In this document: positions 33,146 through 44,281 of the stretch, in pieces
How positions within the stretch are numbered: the stretch's first letter is position 1
Layout of the letters: the number at the start of each line of letters is the position of its first letter
Source: Massilia sp. KIM
Lineage (GTDB): Bacteria; Pseudomonadota; Gammaproteobacteria; Burkholderiales; Burkholderiaceae_D
Direction of reading: 5' to 3'
DNA length: 64,000 bases
Assembly (NCBI RefSeq): GCF_002007115.1
Contig: NZ_MVAD01000001.1
Coordinates: 806,001 to 870,000 of the forward strand
The notes under the pieces: generated by a model
Databases searched by the model: none
What the model was told of the DNA's origin: nothing
Seen by the model: only the letters and a program-made list of their open reading frames with translations
Translations under genes and position numbers: made by a program

Positions 33146-35386
33146 ATGGTATCGACCGCCGTACTTGGCGACGCGCGGGCCCAGCTGGTCCAGGGGCTGA
33201 GTCCCGAGGACTGCGCGCGCGTGCACCTCGCGCTCGACTACGCCGCCGAAGGCTACGGCGAGCGCACCGCCGCGTCCGGCCAGAACGCCTTCGAATTCTC
33301 GCTGGGCGTGGCCGGCACCCTGGCCTACCTGCGCACCGACACCGAGACCCGCATCGCCGGCCTGCTGGCCGAGCTGGCCACGCTCGAGCCGGCCGTGTGC
33401 GACCGGCTGGAGGAGCGCTTCGGCAAGGAGGTGGCCGACCTGGTGCGCGGGCTGCTGCAGCTGATCCGCCTGCGCGACCTGACCGCCGCCCAGGTCCCGG
33501 TGGGAAGCGGCAAGAACGCGGCCCAGCAGGCGGCGGCCCAGGTCGAGACCCTGCGCAAGATGCTGCTCTCGATGGCCTCGGACATGCGGGTGGTGCTGAT
33601 GCGCCTGGCCTCGTGCGCGGCCACGCTGCGCTACTTCGCCGACCAGAAGCGCTTCGACGCGCTCACCCACGCCTACGGGCGCGAGGTGCTGGACTTCTAC
33701 GCCCCGCTGGCCAACCGCCTCGGCATCTGGCAGCTCAAGTGGGAGCTCGAGGACCTGTCCTTCCGCTTCCTCGAACCCGAGACCTACAAGCGCATCGCCA
33801 AGATGCTCGAAGAAAAGCGCATGATGCGCGAGAGCTTCGTCGCGTCCTCGATCGCGCGCCTGCAGGGCGAGCTGGCGGCGGCCGGCATCAAGGCCGAGGT
33901 CTCGGGCCGGCCCAAGCACATCTACAGCATCTGGAACAAGATGCGCGGCAAGGAGCTCGATTTCACCGAACTGTACGACGTGCGCGCCTTCCGCGTGATC
34001 GTGCCGGACGTCAAGACCTGCTACACGGTGCTGGGCGTGGTCCACAACATCTGGACCCCGATCCCCAAGGAATTCGACGACTACATCTCGCGTCCCAAGC
34101 CCAACGGCTACCAGTCGCTGCACACGGTGGTGACGGCCGAGGACGGGCGTCCGCTCGAAGTCCAGATCCGCACCCAGGAGATGCACAACTTCGCCGAATA
34201 CGGGGTGGCGGCGCACTGGCGCTACAAGGAGGAGGGCGGCTCCAGCTTCAAGAGCCAGAAGTACGACGAGAAGATCGCCTGGCTGCGCCAGCTGCTGGCC
34301 TGGAAGAGCGACGTCGCCGACGTCGTCGCCGGCCAGGAAGACCTGCAGCGCGAATGGGTGGAAAAGCTCAAGGCGACTACCCTCGACGACCGCATCTTCG
34401 TGCTCACCCCGCAGGCGCGGGTGCTGGAGCTGCCGGTGGGCGCGACCCCGATCGACTTCGCCTACCACCTGCACAGCGAGGTGGGGCACCGCTGCCGCGG
34501 CGCCAAGATCGACGGCGTGATGGTGCCGCTCAACACCCCGCTCAAGAACGGCCAGACCTGCGAGATCATCACCGCCAAGGGCGCGCCCGGCAGCGCCGGC
34601 CCCTCGCGCGACTGGCTCAGCCCCGGCTACACGGTCTCGAACCGCACCCGCACCAAGATCCGCGCCTGGTTCCACGCCCAGGAGCTGGCCGAGACCCTGG
34701 CCCAGGGTCGGGCCATGGTCGAGAAGTCGCTCCAGCGCGAGGGCAAGACCGCGGTCAACCTGGAAGCGCTGGCGCACAAGCTGGGCTTCGCCAAGGTGGA
34801 CGACCTGTTCCTCCAGGTCGGCAAGGAAAAGTTCAGCCTGCGCCACGTGGAGGCGGCCCTGCACGACGAGGCGGCCCAGGCGCCGGTGGAAGATGCGGCG
34901 GTGATCAACAAGAGCCGCGCCTCGAGCGTGGAGCAGGGCGCCAAGTCGGGCGTGCTGGTGGTCGGCACGGAGGGCATGCTGACCATGCTCGCCAAGTGCT
35001 GCAAGCCGGCGCCGCCGGACCCCATCGTGGGCTTCGTCACGCGCGGCAAGGGGGTGTCGATCCACCGCCTGACCTGCAAGAACTTCGCCGAGATGCGCGC
35101 CAAGGCGCCGGAACGGGTGATCGAGACCGACTGGGGGCTGGCGGGGAGCGACACGGTGTATCCGGTCGACCTGTTCATCCTCGCCGGCGACCGCCAGGGG
35201 CTGCTGCGCGACATCTCGGAGGTGTTCTCGCGCGAGAAGATCAACGTGATCGGGGTGAATACCCAGAGCGCGAAGGGGCAGGCCCGGATGGTCTTCACGG
35301 CCGAAATCGCGTCGACGGCGCAGTTGCAGAAGGCGTTGGGGGCGATCGCGGAGGTGTCGGGGGTGATGGAGGCGAGGAGGCAGTAG
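33146..35386 (+). CDS. relA: (p)ppGpp synthetase RelA
   Basis: 746 residues from ATG 33146. Domains in order: a degenerate HD hydrolase region (about 30-190) without the HD metal pair (AFEFSLGVAGTLAYLRTDT where SpoT has the catalytic His-Asp), the synthetase (about 235-390) with KHIYSIWNKMRGKELDFTEL and EFDDYISRPKPNGYQSLHTV, a TGS domain (ATPIDFAYHLHSEVGHRCRG) and a C-terminal ACT domain (DRQGLLRDISEVFSREKINV). The missing HD residues mark it as monofunctional RelA, made active by stalled ribosomes. A SpoT must exist elsewhere to remove (p)ppGpp. Confidence 0.93.
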   Translation: MVSTAVLGDARAQLVQGLSPEDCARVHLALDYAAEGYGERTAASGQNAFEFSLGVAGTLAYLRTDTETRIAGLLAELATLEPAVCDRLEERFGKEVADLVRGLLQLIRLRDLTAAQVPVGSGKNAAQQAAAQVETLRKMLLSMASDMRVVLMRLASCAATLRYFADQKRFDALTHAYGREVLDFYAPLANRLGIWQLKWELEDLSFRFLEPETYKRIAKMLEEKRMMRESFVASSIARLQGELAAAGIKAEVSGRPKHIYSIWNKMRGKELDFTELYDVRAFRVIVPDVKTCYTVLGVVHNIWTPIPKEFDDYISRPKPNGYQSLHTVVTAEDGRPLEVQIRTQEMHNFAEYGVAAHWRYKEEGGSSFKSQKYDEKIAWLRQLLAWKSDVADVVAGQEDLQREWVEKLKATTLDDRIFVLTPQARVLELPVGATPIDFAYHLHSEVGHRCRGAKIDGVMVPLNTPLKNGQTCEIITAKGAPGSAGPSRDWLSPGYTVSNRTRTKIRAWFHAQELAETLAQGRAMVEKSLQREGKTAVNLEALAHKLGFAKVDDLFLQVGKEKFSLRHVEAALHDEAAQAPVEDAAVINKSRASSVEQGAKSGVLVVGTEGMLTMLAKCCKPAPPDPIVGFVTRGKGVSIHRLTCKNFAEMRAKAPERVIETDWGLAGSDTVYPVDLFILAGDRQGLLRDISEVFSREKINVIGVNTQSAKGQARMVFTAEIASTAQLQKALGAIAEVSGVMEARRQ

Positions 35387-35696
35387 GGTATGCACGCAGA
35401 ACTTGGATCCCGGCCTGCGCCGGGATGACGTATACAGGTCGCGGACGACGGTAACGCTTGCGGAACTCGTGCACGCTACTGCCCGCCGCCGCTTGACAAC
35501 GTCATCCCGGCGCAGGCCGGGATCCAAGTTTTCCGCACACCACCCGCGCGTCCCGTAAAGTGCCTGCTGCCGTAACCCGTCGTTCCCGGCCTCGGCGGCC
35601 CCCTTGGCGGGAACCCAAGTTCCCCCCGCACACCACCGCGCGTCCCGTATAGACAAACCCTAGCCCACCCCCTTGCCATTTCGGTATCATTCACCC
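35387..35696. other. 310-bp intergenic region made of inverted and direct repeats
   Basis: Between relA and the mlaE-like gene. It holds the 31-bp inverted repeat at 35400-35530 and two direct copies of a CGCACACCA...CGCGTCCCGTA stretch (around 35534 and 35628), the second preceded by a partial copy of the repeat arm ending AACCCAAGTT. No coding sequence is supported. Confidence 0.8.
35400..35530. repeat. Perfect 31-bp inverted repeat with a 69-nt centre
   Basis: Arms at 35400-35430 and 35500-35530 are exact complements, with AACTTGG at the outer ends here and a self-complementary TCCCGGC-ctgc-GCCGGGA core within each arm. The base context GCAG-AACTTGG matches that of the repeat at 469-553, so both belong to one dispersed family with a variable stem. 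Confidence 0.9.
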
Positions 35697-36503
35697 ATGC
35701 GCCGATCCCTGAACCTGTCCGCCCACCCCCAGTTCTGGGGCCTCGCCCTGGCGCGCTACCTGCGCAGCTGGTGGTACATGATCCACCTGGGCGCGGTCGC
35801 CATCGTGATGGCCCTGTCGCCCTCCACCTACCACCGCGCCAACCGCCTGGCCGCCTCGCGCTACATCTATGTCGGCACCTGGCAGGTGCTGCCCTGGTTC
35901 ACCCTGGCCTCGGCCCTGGTCAGCACCGTCATTATCCGCATCGTGCTGGTCACGGCCAAGAGCTACGGCCTGTCCCACTACGCCCTCGAGATGGTGGTGC
36001 GGGTGCTGGTGCTGGAACTGATCCCGCTCTCGGCCGCCATGTTCGTGGCCCTGCGCGCGGGCATGGCCTTCGACGCCTCGGCCCTGGGCCTGGCGCGCGC
36101 CGGCCTGTCGCCGCAGGCCGCCAGCGACGAGGCCCTGCGCCGGGTGCGGCGCGACCTGGTGCCCCAGCTGATCGGCAACGCGGTCGCGGTCCTGAGCCTG
36201 GCCATGGTCACCTCGACCGTGGTGCTGGTGCTGGCCTACCTGAACGTCTACGGCCTCTCGCCCTGGGGCGTCTCGGACTACACCCGCACCGTCGGGCGGG
36301 TGTTCGCGCCGGTGGTGACGGCCGGCTTCGTGATCAAGACCGTGCTGTTCGGCCTCGCGGTCGCCCTGATCCCGACCGCCGCCATCCTCGAACTGCAGCG
36401 CTATCCGCGCCGCGTGGTCTCCACCGTCCAGCCGGGCGCGCTGCGCCTGCTGTTCGTGCTGCTGGTGATCGAAGCGGCTTCGCTGGCCCTCAAATACATT
36501 TGA
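35697..36503 (+). CDS. MlaE-type ABC transporter permease
   Basis: 268 residues from ATG 35697. It has about five membrane segments and the MlaE layout: WYMIHLGAVAIVMALSPSTY, the central ELIPLSAAMFVALRAGMAFD (equivalent of the MlaE EP-P-L-x-GRxG-x-A-x-A region), and VVTAGFVIKTVLFGLAVALI. The family moves phospholipids between membranes with an MlaF ATPase and an MlaD shell. Here mlaD-like and lipoprotein genes follow, but no ATPase gene is present. The conserved Gly-Arg-Ala-Gly loop is only partly kept, so this is a divergent member. Confidence 0.82.
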   Translation: MRRSLNLSAHPQFWGLALARYLRSWWYMIHLGAVAIVMALSPSTYHRANRLAASRYIYVGTWQVLPWFTLASALVSTVIIRIVLVTAKSYGLSHYALEMVVRVLVLELIPLSAAMFVALRAGMAFDASALGLARAGLSPQAASDEALRRVRRDLVPQLIGNAVAVLSLAMVTSTVVLVLAYLNVYGLSPWGVSDYTRTVGRVFAPVVTAGFVIKTVLFGLAVALIPTAAILELQRYPRRVVSTVQPGALRLLFVLLVIEAASLALKYI

Positions 36504-36516
36504 ACGAAGGAAGTCC

Positions 36517-37449
36517 ATGACGGAACCGATTCCCGACGAACCCGCGCATGTCGAAGCCAAGGCGGTCGCCCTCCTGATCCTGGTGGGGGCCCTGATCGGG
36601 GCCTTCGTGCTGTACGTGATGTACGCGCGCGGCGTGTTCGAGCCGACCCAGCGCCTGACCCTGGTGGCCGAAGACTCGTCGGGCGTGATCCCCGGCATGG
36701 ACATGACCTTCGCCGGCTTCCCGATCGGCCGCGTGGCCCAGGTCGACCTGGCCAGCGACGGCAAGGTGCACATCCTGGTCGACGTCCAGAGCAAGGACGC
36801 CAAGTGGCTGCGCACCTCGAGCGTGTTCACGCTCGAATCGAGCATCGTCGGCGAGACCCGCCTGCGCGCCTACACCGGCCTGCTGAACGACCCGCCGCTG
36901 CCGCCGGGCGCCACCCGCACCGTGCTGCGCGGCGACGCCACCGCCGAGATCCCGCGCATCGTCGCCACCGCGCGCCAGCTGCTCGAAAACCTGGAGAGCA
37001 TGACGGCCTCCGAATCCGACATCAACGCCAGCCTGGCCAACATCAATGCCGTCACCGGCCGCATGTCCGGCCGCTACGGCGTGCTGGGCGGGGTGCTGGG
37101 AGGCGACGAGGAGGCGCGCAAGCTGGCCGAGTCGCTCGATCGCATCAACGGCATCCTGGCCAAGACCGACCAGCGGGTGTTCGGCAAGGCCGGCGTGATG
37201 GACGACAGCCAGGCCGCAATCCGCCAGCTCAACACGGTGCTGCAGGACGCCAGCGCCACCCTCAAGAAGGTCGACGCGGTGCTGGTCGAGGCCCAGGCGG
37301 TGGGCGCCAACGCCCGCGTCGCCACCCAGGACCTGGGGGCGCTGCGCGGCGAGGTCGACGCCAGCCTGCGCAAGGTGAACCGCCTGGTCGACGAGATCAA
37401 CCGCAAGTGGCCTTTCGCCCGCAGCAACCAGGAGATCAAGCTGCCATGA
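36517..37449 (+). CDS. MlaD/MCE family protein
   Basis: 310 residues from ATG 36517, with AAGGAAG upstream. A single N-terminal membrane anchor (AVALLILVGALIGAFVLYVM) is followed by the MCE domain: RLTLVAEDSSGVIPGMDMTF, AGFPIGRVAQVDLASDGKV and VGETRLRAYTG. The C-terminal half is a long helical region (SLDRINGILAKTDQ, VDAVLVEAQAVGANARVATQ) as in MlaD/PqiB-type proteins, thought to line a lipid tunnel across the periplasm. It overlaps the next gene by ATGA. Confidence 0.87.
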   Translation: MTEPIPDEPAHVEAKAVALLILVGALIGAFVLYVMYARGVFEPTQRLTLVAEDSSGVIPGMDMTFAGFPIGRVAQVDLASDGKVHILVDVQSKDAKWLRTSSVFTLESSIVGETRLRAYTGLLNDPPLPPGATRTVLRGDATAEIPRIVATARQLLENLESMTASESDINASLANINAVTGRMSGRYGVLGGVLGGDEEARKLAESLDRINGILAKTDQRVFGKAGVMDDSQAAIRQLNTVLQDASATLKKVDAVLVEAQAVGANARVATQDLGALRGEVDASLRKVNRLVDEINRKWPFARSNQEIKLP

Positions 37450-38078
37450 AGATCCTCGTCCTCCTGGGCGCGCTGGCCCTGGCCGGCTGCGCCTCCAAAC
37501 CCGTGCCGCCCGACTGGCAGGCCGACGCCAAGGGCGCCCTCGACGGTTTCACCGACGACTACCTCAAGGGCAACACGGCCGCCGCCGAGGCCGAGTTCCG
37601 CCAGGCGCGCCTGGCCACCACCGCCACCGGCCGCGCCGACCACGTGGCCCAGGTCGAGCTGGTGCGCTGCGCGGCGCAGGCGGCCAGCCTGGTGTTCGAG
37701 GATTGCCCCGGCTACGCCACCCTGGCAGCGGACGCGACGGCGACCCAGCGCGCCTATGCCGACTACCTGGCAGGCCGCTGGCAGGGGCTGGATCCCGAGC
37801 TGCTGCCGGAACAGCACCGCCCCGTGCTCGCGGGCGGACCGATAGGCGCGGTGGCCGATCCGCTGGCGCGCCTGGTCGCCGCCGGCGCCGCCTTCAAGGC
37901 GGGGCGCATCACCCCGGAGGGCATTGCCCAGGCGGTGGAGACGGCGTCGAACCAGGGCTGGCGCCGGCCGCTGCTGACCTGGCTCGGCATCCAGGCCCAG
38001 CGGGCCGATGCCGCCGGCGACGCCGCGGCCGCCACGCAGATCCGCCGCCGGATCGCTCTTGCCGCAGGGCAGCGCTGA
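37446..38078 (+). CDS. Lipoprotein of the MlaE/MlaD operon
   Basis: 210 residues from ATG 37446. The lipobox LALAGCAS puts the lipidated Cys at residue 16, and the +2 residue is Ala, consistent with outer-membrane sorting. The rest is Ala-rich and helical without a recognised domain. Its overlap with the mlaD-like stop suggests it is the third part of the same transport system, in the place where ABC-type transport auxiliary lipoproteins are often found. It does not show the usual MlaC fold. Confidence 0.75.
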   Translation: MKILVLLGALALAGCASKPVPPDWQADAKGALDGFTDDYLKGNTAAAEAEFRQARLATTATGRADHVAQVELVRCAAQAASLVFEDCPGYATLAADATATQRAYADYLAGRWQGLDPELLPEQHRPVLAGGPIGAVADPLARLVAAGAAFKAGRITPEGIAQAVETASNQGWRRPLLTWLGIQAQRADAAGDAAAATQIRRRIALAAGQR

Positions 38079-38221
38079 GCCGGGGCGGCGCGCGGTTCAT
38101 GACGAAAAACCGTCCCGCCTTCCGTGCGCGCACGCACGCAAGCCGGGCATCTTATGCTAGCGTATGCTGGTCAGGGGCTCGCCTGGTGGAGCAGGCGGCC
38201 TGTCCACCGCGTCCATCCTGA

Positions 38222-40459
<2,238 letters not shown>

Positions 40460-40469
40460 TCTTCTTCGA

Positions 40470-40506
40470 CAGCGGGGCCGCCGCAGTATGGCGGCGCGTC
40501 CCGCTG
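40470..40506 (+). other. GC-rich hairpin at the end of katG
   Basis: CAGCGGG (40470-40476) pairs with CCCGCTG (40500-40506), with an inner CCGCC/GGCGG pairing. There is no T-run, so it may stabilise the transcript end rather than terminate alone. Confidence 0.4.
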
Positions 40507-40603
40507 TTGACCCGAGTTGGGCCGGGCGGGGTCGCCATGCTCTGCCATTGGTAGTATGATCACCAGTATTGCCGTTTTTGAAACGGCATGCTGATCGCTG
40601 CAC

Positions 40604-40629
40604 GGCGCCGTTCGACGGCGCCCATTTTT
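40604..40629 (+). terminator. Hairpin plus T-tract just before the hybrid kinase start
   Basis: GGCGCCGT/ACGGCGCC forms an 8-bp stem with a TCG loop, followed by CATTTTTC. A weaker hairpin, GCCGTTT-ttg-AAACGGC, precedes it at 40571-40587. It may end katG transcription or act as a leader attenuator for the kinase gene. Confidence 0.55.
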
Positions 40630-40641
40630 CTTTTCGCGTCC

Positions 40642-43176
40642 ATGAACATGCCAAGACTGACCCTGGTCCCCGAGGACGCGATCCACGCGCCGCCGCCTTT
40701 CGGACCTGACGGCGCGCCCTTGTTTCCCGTCCTGCGCGACCGGGACTGGAGCGCTTCTCCGCTCGGGCCGCCGGCCGGCTGGCCGCCGGCGCTGCGTTTC
40801 GCCGCCGGCCTGGTGCTGGAATCGAACGTGCCGATGTGGGTGGCCTGGGGCGAGGACCTGGGGCTGATCTACAACGACGCGTATGCCGAGGTACTGCTCG
40901 ACAAGCATCCGGCCGCCTTCGGCGCGCCGCTGCGCCAGGTCTGGGGCGAGGTGTGGCCCGACGTGGCCCCGCTGATCGCCCAGGCCCTGGCCGGGCATCC
41001 GGTGCTGCGCGAGGACATGCCGCTCGTTGCGCGCCGCGGCGGCGTCGACACCCCGGTCTGGTTCAGCTTCACCTACACCCCGGTGCGCGACGAGCGCGGG
41101 GCCGTGCGCGGCCTGTTCTGCACGGTCAAGGAAACCACCGAGAAGATGCGCTCGCAGCAGCAGCTGGAGCAGCAGGCGCGCGCCAGCGAACGCCTGGACG
41201 AAAAGACGCGCGAGACCGAGGCGCGCCACCGCCTGGCCCTGATGGCGACCAATGACGCGATCTGGGACTGGCGCATGGAAGATGGCCACGTGGTCTGGAA
41301 CCAGGCCCTGCACAGCCTGTTCGGTCACGAGATCGAGGAGACCAGCGCCGACTGGTGGCTGGATCACATCCATCCGGACGACAGGGACCGGGTCGGCCGC
41401 GAGGTCGACGCCGTCATCCATGGCGGCGGGAGCGTCTGGTCCGGCGAATACCGCTTCCGGCGCGCCGACGGCAGCTATGCCCCTACCTATGACCGCGGAA
41501 CAGTCCTGCGCGACGAGCAGGGCAGGGCGCTGCGCATGATCGGCGCGATGCTCGATCTCACCGCGATCAAGGCGGCCCAGGAAGCCCAGCGCGAGAGCGA
41601 GCGTCTGTTCCGCACCCTGTTCCAGTCGATCGACCAGGGCTTCTCGGTGCTCGAACTCCTGGATGGCCCGCATGGACCCCTGAGCGACTACGTGCACCTG
41701 ATGGCCAATCCGGCCTTCGTGGGCAATACCGGCATCGGGAACGTGGTCGGCCGGCGCGCGCGCGAACTGGTGCCGCTGGAGGCCGAAGGCTGGATCGAGA
41801 TCTACCGGCGCGTGCTGCTGACGGGCGAGCCGGTGCGCTTCGAGCGCGAACTCGAGCACACCCGGCGCTACCTGGAGCTGGCCGCGTTCCGGATCGAGCC
41901 GCCCGAGCGGCGCCAGGTGGCCGTCCTGTTCCAGGACATCACCGAGCGGCACCGGGCCGAGCTCGCGCTGCGCGAGCTGAACGACACCCTCGAGCGCCGC
42001 GTGGCCGCCGAGGTGTCCGAGCGCGCCCGCACCGAGGATGCGCTGCGCCAGGCCCAGAAGATGGAAGCCGTGGGCCAGCTCACCGGCGGCATCGCCCACG
42101 ACTTCAACAACATGCTGGCCGTGATCTCGAACGCGCTCGAACTCCTGGGCCGGCGCCAGGGCGAGGACGAGCGCGCGCAGCGCTATGTCGAGATGGCCAA
42201 GAGCGGCGTGCGGCGCGCGGCCCAGCTGACCCAGCGCCTACTGGCCTTTTCGCGCCAGCAGCCGCTGCGCCCCGAGCCGCTGTGCGCGAACCTGCTGCTG
42301 GCCGGGATGGCCGATCTGCTGACCCACTCGCTCGGCACGGGTGTGCGCATCGAGTTCGCCCTGGACGACGGCCTGTGGCCGGTGCACGCCGACCCCAACC
42401 TGCTCGAGAACGCGGTGCTCAACCTGGCCGTGAACGCGCGCGACGCGATGGAGGAGGGCGGCCGTATCCACATCTCGACCGGCAACATCGATCTCGACGA
42501 GCACTTCGGCATCGACGGCGCGGCGCGCGGCGAGTACGCGATGATCGTGGTGCGCGACACCGGGTCCGGCATGTCGCCCGAGGTGCTGGAAAAAGCCTTC
42601 GACCCCTTCTTCACGACCAAGGAAGTCGGCCGCGGCAGCGGCCTGGGCCTGAGCCAGGTGTACGGTTTCGTGCGCCAGTCGGGCGGCTACGTCAAGATCG
42701 ATTCCACTGTCGGCAAGGGCAGCACGGTCACCATCTACCTGCCGCGGCACCGCGAGGGCGTGGTCCCGAGCCAGCCGGAGCTGCCGCGCGAGCTGGCCCA
42801 GGCCGGCGGCGGCGAGACCATCCTGGTGGTCGACGACGAGGCGGCGGTGCGGGCCCTGTCGGCTGAGATGCTGCGCATGCTGGGCTACCACGTGCTCGAG
42901 GCGGACGGCGCGCTGGCCGCGCTGCGCTTCCTCGACGACGATCCCGGCATCGCCCTGCTGTTCACCGACGTCGTCATGCCGGAACTGAACGGGCGCAAGC
43001 TGGCGGACGAAGCCTTGCGCCGCCGTCCCGCGCTCAAGGTGTTCTTCACCACCGGCTATCCGCGCGACGCCCTGACCCACCACGGCGGCCTGAATCACGG
43101 CGTGCAACTACTGGGCAAGCCCTTCTCGATCGAGGAGCTGGCCGCGCGCGTGCGCACCGTGCTCGACATGCCCTAG
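40642..43176 (+). CDS. PAS hybrid sensor histidine kinase with C-terminal receiver
   Basis: 844 residues from ATG 40642; the frame opens at 40588, but that start would lie before the terminator-like hairpin and lacks a ribosome site. Three PAS/PAC units (about residues 70-175, 200-325 and 330-450) lead to a HisKA domain with [14 protein letters not shown], an HATPase_c domain ([39 protein letters not shown]) and a receiver with DDEAAVRA and phosphoacceptor Asp in [13 protein letters not shown]. There are no membrane helices, so it is cytosolic. No partner regulator lies next to it; output must go through a distant phosphotransfer partner. Confidence 0.9.
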   Translation: MNMPRLTLVPEDAIHAPPPFGPDGAPLFPVLRDRDWSASPLGPPAGWPPALRFAAGLVLESNVPMWVAWGEDLGLIYNDAYAEVLLDKHPAAFGAPLRQVWGEVWPDVAPLIAQALAGHPVLREDMPLVARRGGVDTPVWFSFTYTPVRDERGAVRGLFCTVKETTEKMRSQQQLEQQARASERLDEKTRETEARHRLALMATNDAIWDWRMEDGHVVWNQALHSLFGHEIEETSADWWLDHIHPDDRDRVGREVDAVIHGGGSVWSGEYRFRRADGSYAPTYDRGTVLRDEQGRALRMIGAMLDLTAIKAAQEAQRESERLFRTLFQSIDQGFSVLELLDGPHGPLSDYVHLMANPAFVGNTGIGNVVGRRARELVPLEAEGWIEIYRRVLLTGEPVRFERELEHTRRYLELAAFRIEPPERRQVAVLFQDITERHRAELALRELNDTLERRVAAEVSERARTEDALRQAQKMEAVGQLTGGIAHDFNNMLAVISNALELLGRRQGEDERAQRYVEMAKSGVRRAAQLTQRLLAFSRQQPLRPEPLCANLLLAGMADLLTHSLGTGVRIEFALDDGLWPVHADPNLLENAVLNLAVNARDAMEEGGRIHISTGNIDLDEHFGIDGAARGEYAMIVVRDTGSGMSPEVLEKAFDPFFTTKEVGRGSGLGLSQVYGFVRQSGGYVKIDSTVGKGSTVTIYLPRHREGVVPSQPELPRELAQAGGGETILVVDDEAAVRALSAEMLRMLGYHVLEADGALAALRFLDDDPGIALLFTDVVMPELNGRKLADEALRRRPALKVFFTTGYPRDALTHHGGLNHGVQLLGKPFSIEELAARVRTVLDMP

Positions 43177-43186
43177 CGCCCAGTCA

Positions 43187-43270
43187 GGGCCACTCGGGCA
43201 GGGCCACTCGGGCAGGGCCGCTCAGGCAGGGCCGCCCAGGCAGGGGCACTCGGCCAGGGGCGCTCAGGCC
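43187..43270. repeat. 14-nt tandem repeat, six units
   Basis: Units begin at 43187, 43201, 43215, 43229, 43243 and 43257 and follow GGGCCACTCGGGCA with increasing drift. They fill nearly the whole gap between the convergent kinase and flavoprotein genes. Confidence 0.9.
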
Positions 43271-43276
43271 GAGCCG

Positions 43277-44212
43277 TCAGGTCGTGCGCAGGGCCCAGGG
43301 CAGGGTGTTGTGGATGCTGGTCGCGGCGATCGCCGCCTGTCCGGTGGCGACCGCGATCTGGTTCAGCCCGCGGGTGACGTCGCCGATCGCATACAGCCCC
43401 GGCACCGAGGTGCGCAGGTGGTCGTCGACCAGCAGCTTGCGGCACTCGACGGTCTCGGCGCCCAGCCCGGCCGCCAGGTCGGAGCGGGCGTTCTCGCCCA
43501 GCATCGGATAGAACACGTCACAAGGGTAGTCCTCGCCGTCGGCCGTGTGCAGGACGGGCTTCAGGTCCTCGCTCATGCTGACGCCCACCAGGGCCGACTC
43601 GACGTGCCGCACGTTCGCCGCCTCCAGCTGGCGCCGCTCTTCCTCGTTGAGGACGGACGCCGCGCTGCGCTCGAACAGCAGCACGTCCTCGCTGAAGGTG
43701 CGCATGAACAGGGCGTGGCCGACCGGGTTGACCTCCGAGGTGACCACCCCGATGCGGCGGTCGATGACGTCGTAGCCGTCGCATACCGGGCACAGGCGCA
43801 CCGCGCCGGCCGCCACGGCCTCGTCCCAGCGCGCCACCGGCATCCCGGCGTCGGCCACCCCGGTGGCCAGCAGCACCGTGTGGGCGCGCAGCCGGGTCAG
43901 GTCGCCGTCGGGCCCGGCGCAATCGCCGACGAACAGCCCGTCCTCGAGACGCAGATCGGTGATCTCGCCGGGCATGACGTGCCCGCCATAACGCCCCAGC
44001 TGGGCGCGCAGGTTCTCCAGCAACTGTTTGCCGTTAATTCCGTCTGGAAAGCCAGGGTAGTTGTGGGAGACCGGAATCCAGCCCAGGCGGCTGTGGCCCT
44101 TGTCCACCAGGGCGATGTTGCGGGTGAAGCGGCGCAGGTAGATGGCGGCCGTGAGCCCGCCTGGGCCGCCGCCGATGATGAGGGTGTCGAATACCGTCTG
44201 GTCCGGGTTCAT
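43277..44212 (-). CDS. Thioredoxin reductase-like NAD(P)/FAD oxidoreductase
   Basis: 311 residues from ATG 44212 (MNPDQTVFDTLIIGGGPGGL). It has the FAD Rossmann motif GGGPGGLTAAIYLRR, a redox-active CPVC in LCPVCDGYD, an NADP-site region (RRIGVVTSEVNP, weak) and the FAD-closing motif GLYAIGDVTRGLNQIAVATG. Length and CxxC match low-molecular-weight thioredoxin reductase-like proteins. The NADPH GGGDSA motif is not recognisable, so the electron donor or role may differ from TrxB. It is separated from the CDF gene by about 70 bp on the same strand. Confidence 0.85.
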   Translation of the reverse strand: MNPDQTVFDTLIIGGGPGGLTAAIYLRRFTRNIALVDKGHSRLGWIPVSHNYPGFPDGINGKQLLENLRAQLGRYGGHVMPGEITDLRLEDGLFVGDCAGPDGDLTRLRAHTVLLATGVADAGMPVARWDEAVAAGAVRLCPVCDGYDVIDRRIGVVTSEVNPVGHALFMRTFSEDVLLFERSAASVLNEEERRQLEAANVRHVESALVGVSMSEDLKPVLHTADGEDYPCDVFYPMLGENARSDLAAGLGAETVECRKLLVDDHLRTSVPGLYAIGDVTRGLNQIAVATGQAAIAATSIHNTLPWALRTT

Positions 44213-44281
44213 GGGCCGATTATGCGCAGCCCGGGCGCGCGGACCAATCGGCGTGCGCGCCACGGCGCGGTAAGAGGCCGC

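Noticed and set aside
32756..35656. A 966-codon minus-strand open frame opposite RidA and RelA
   Set aside because: Same shadow effect; there is no ribosome site or recognisable motif.
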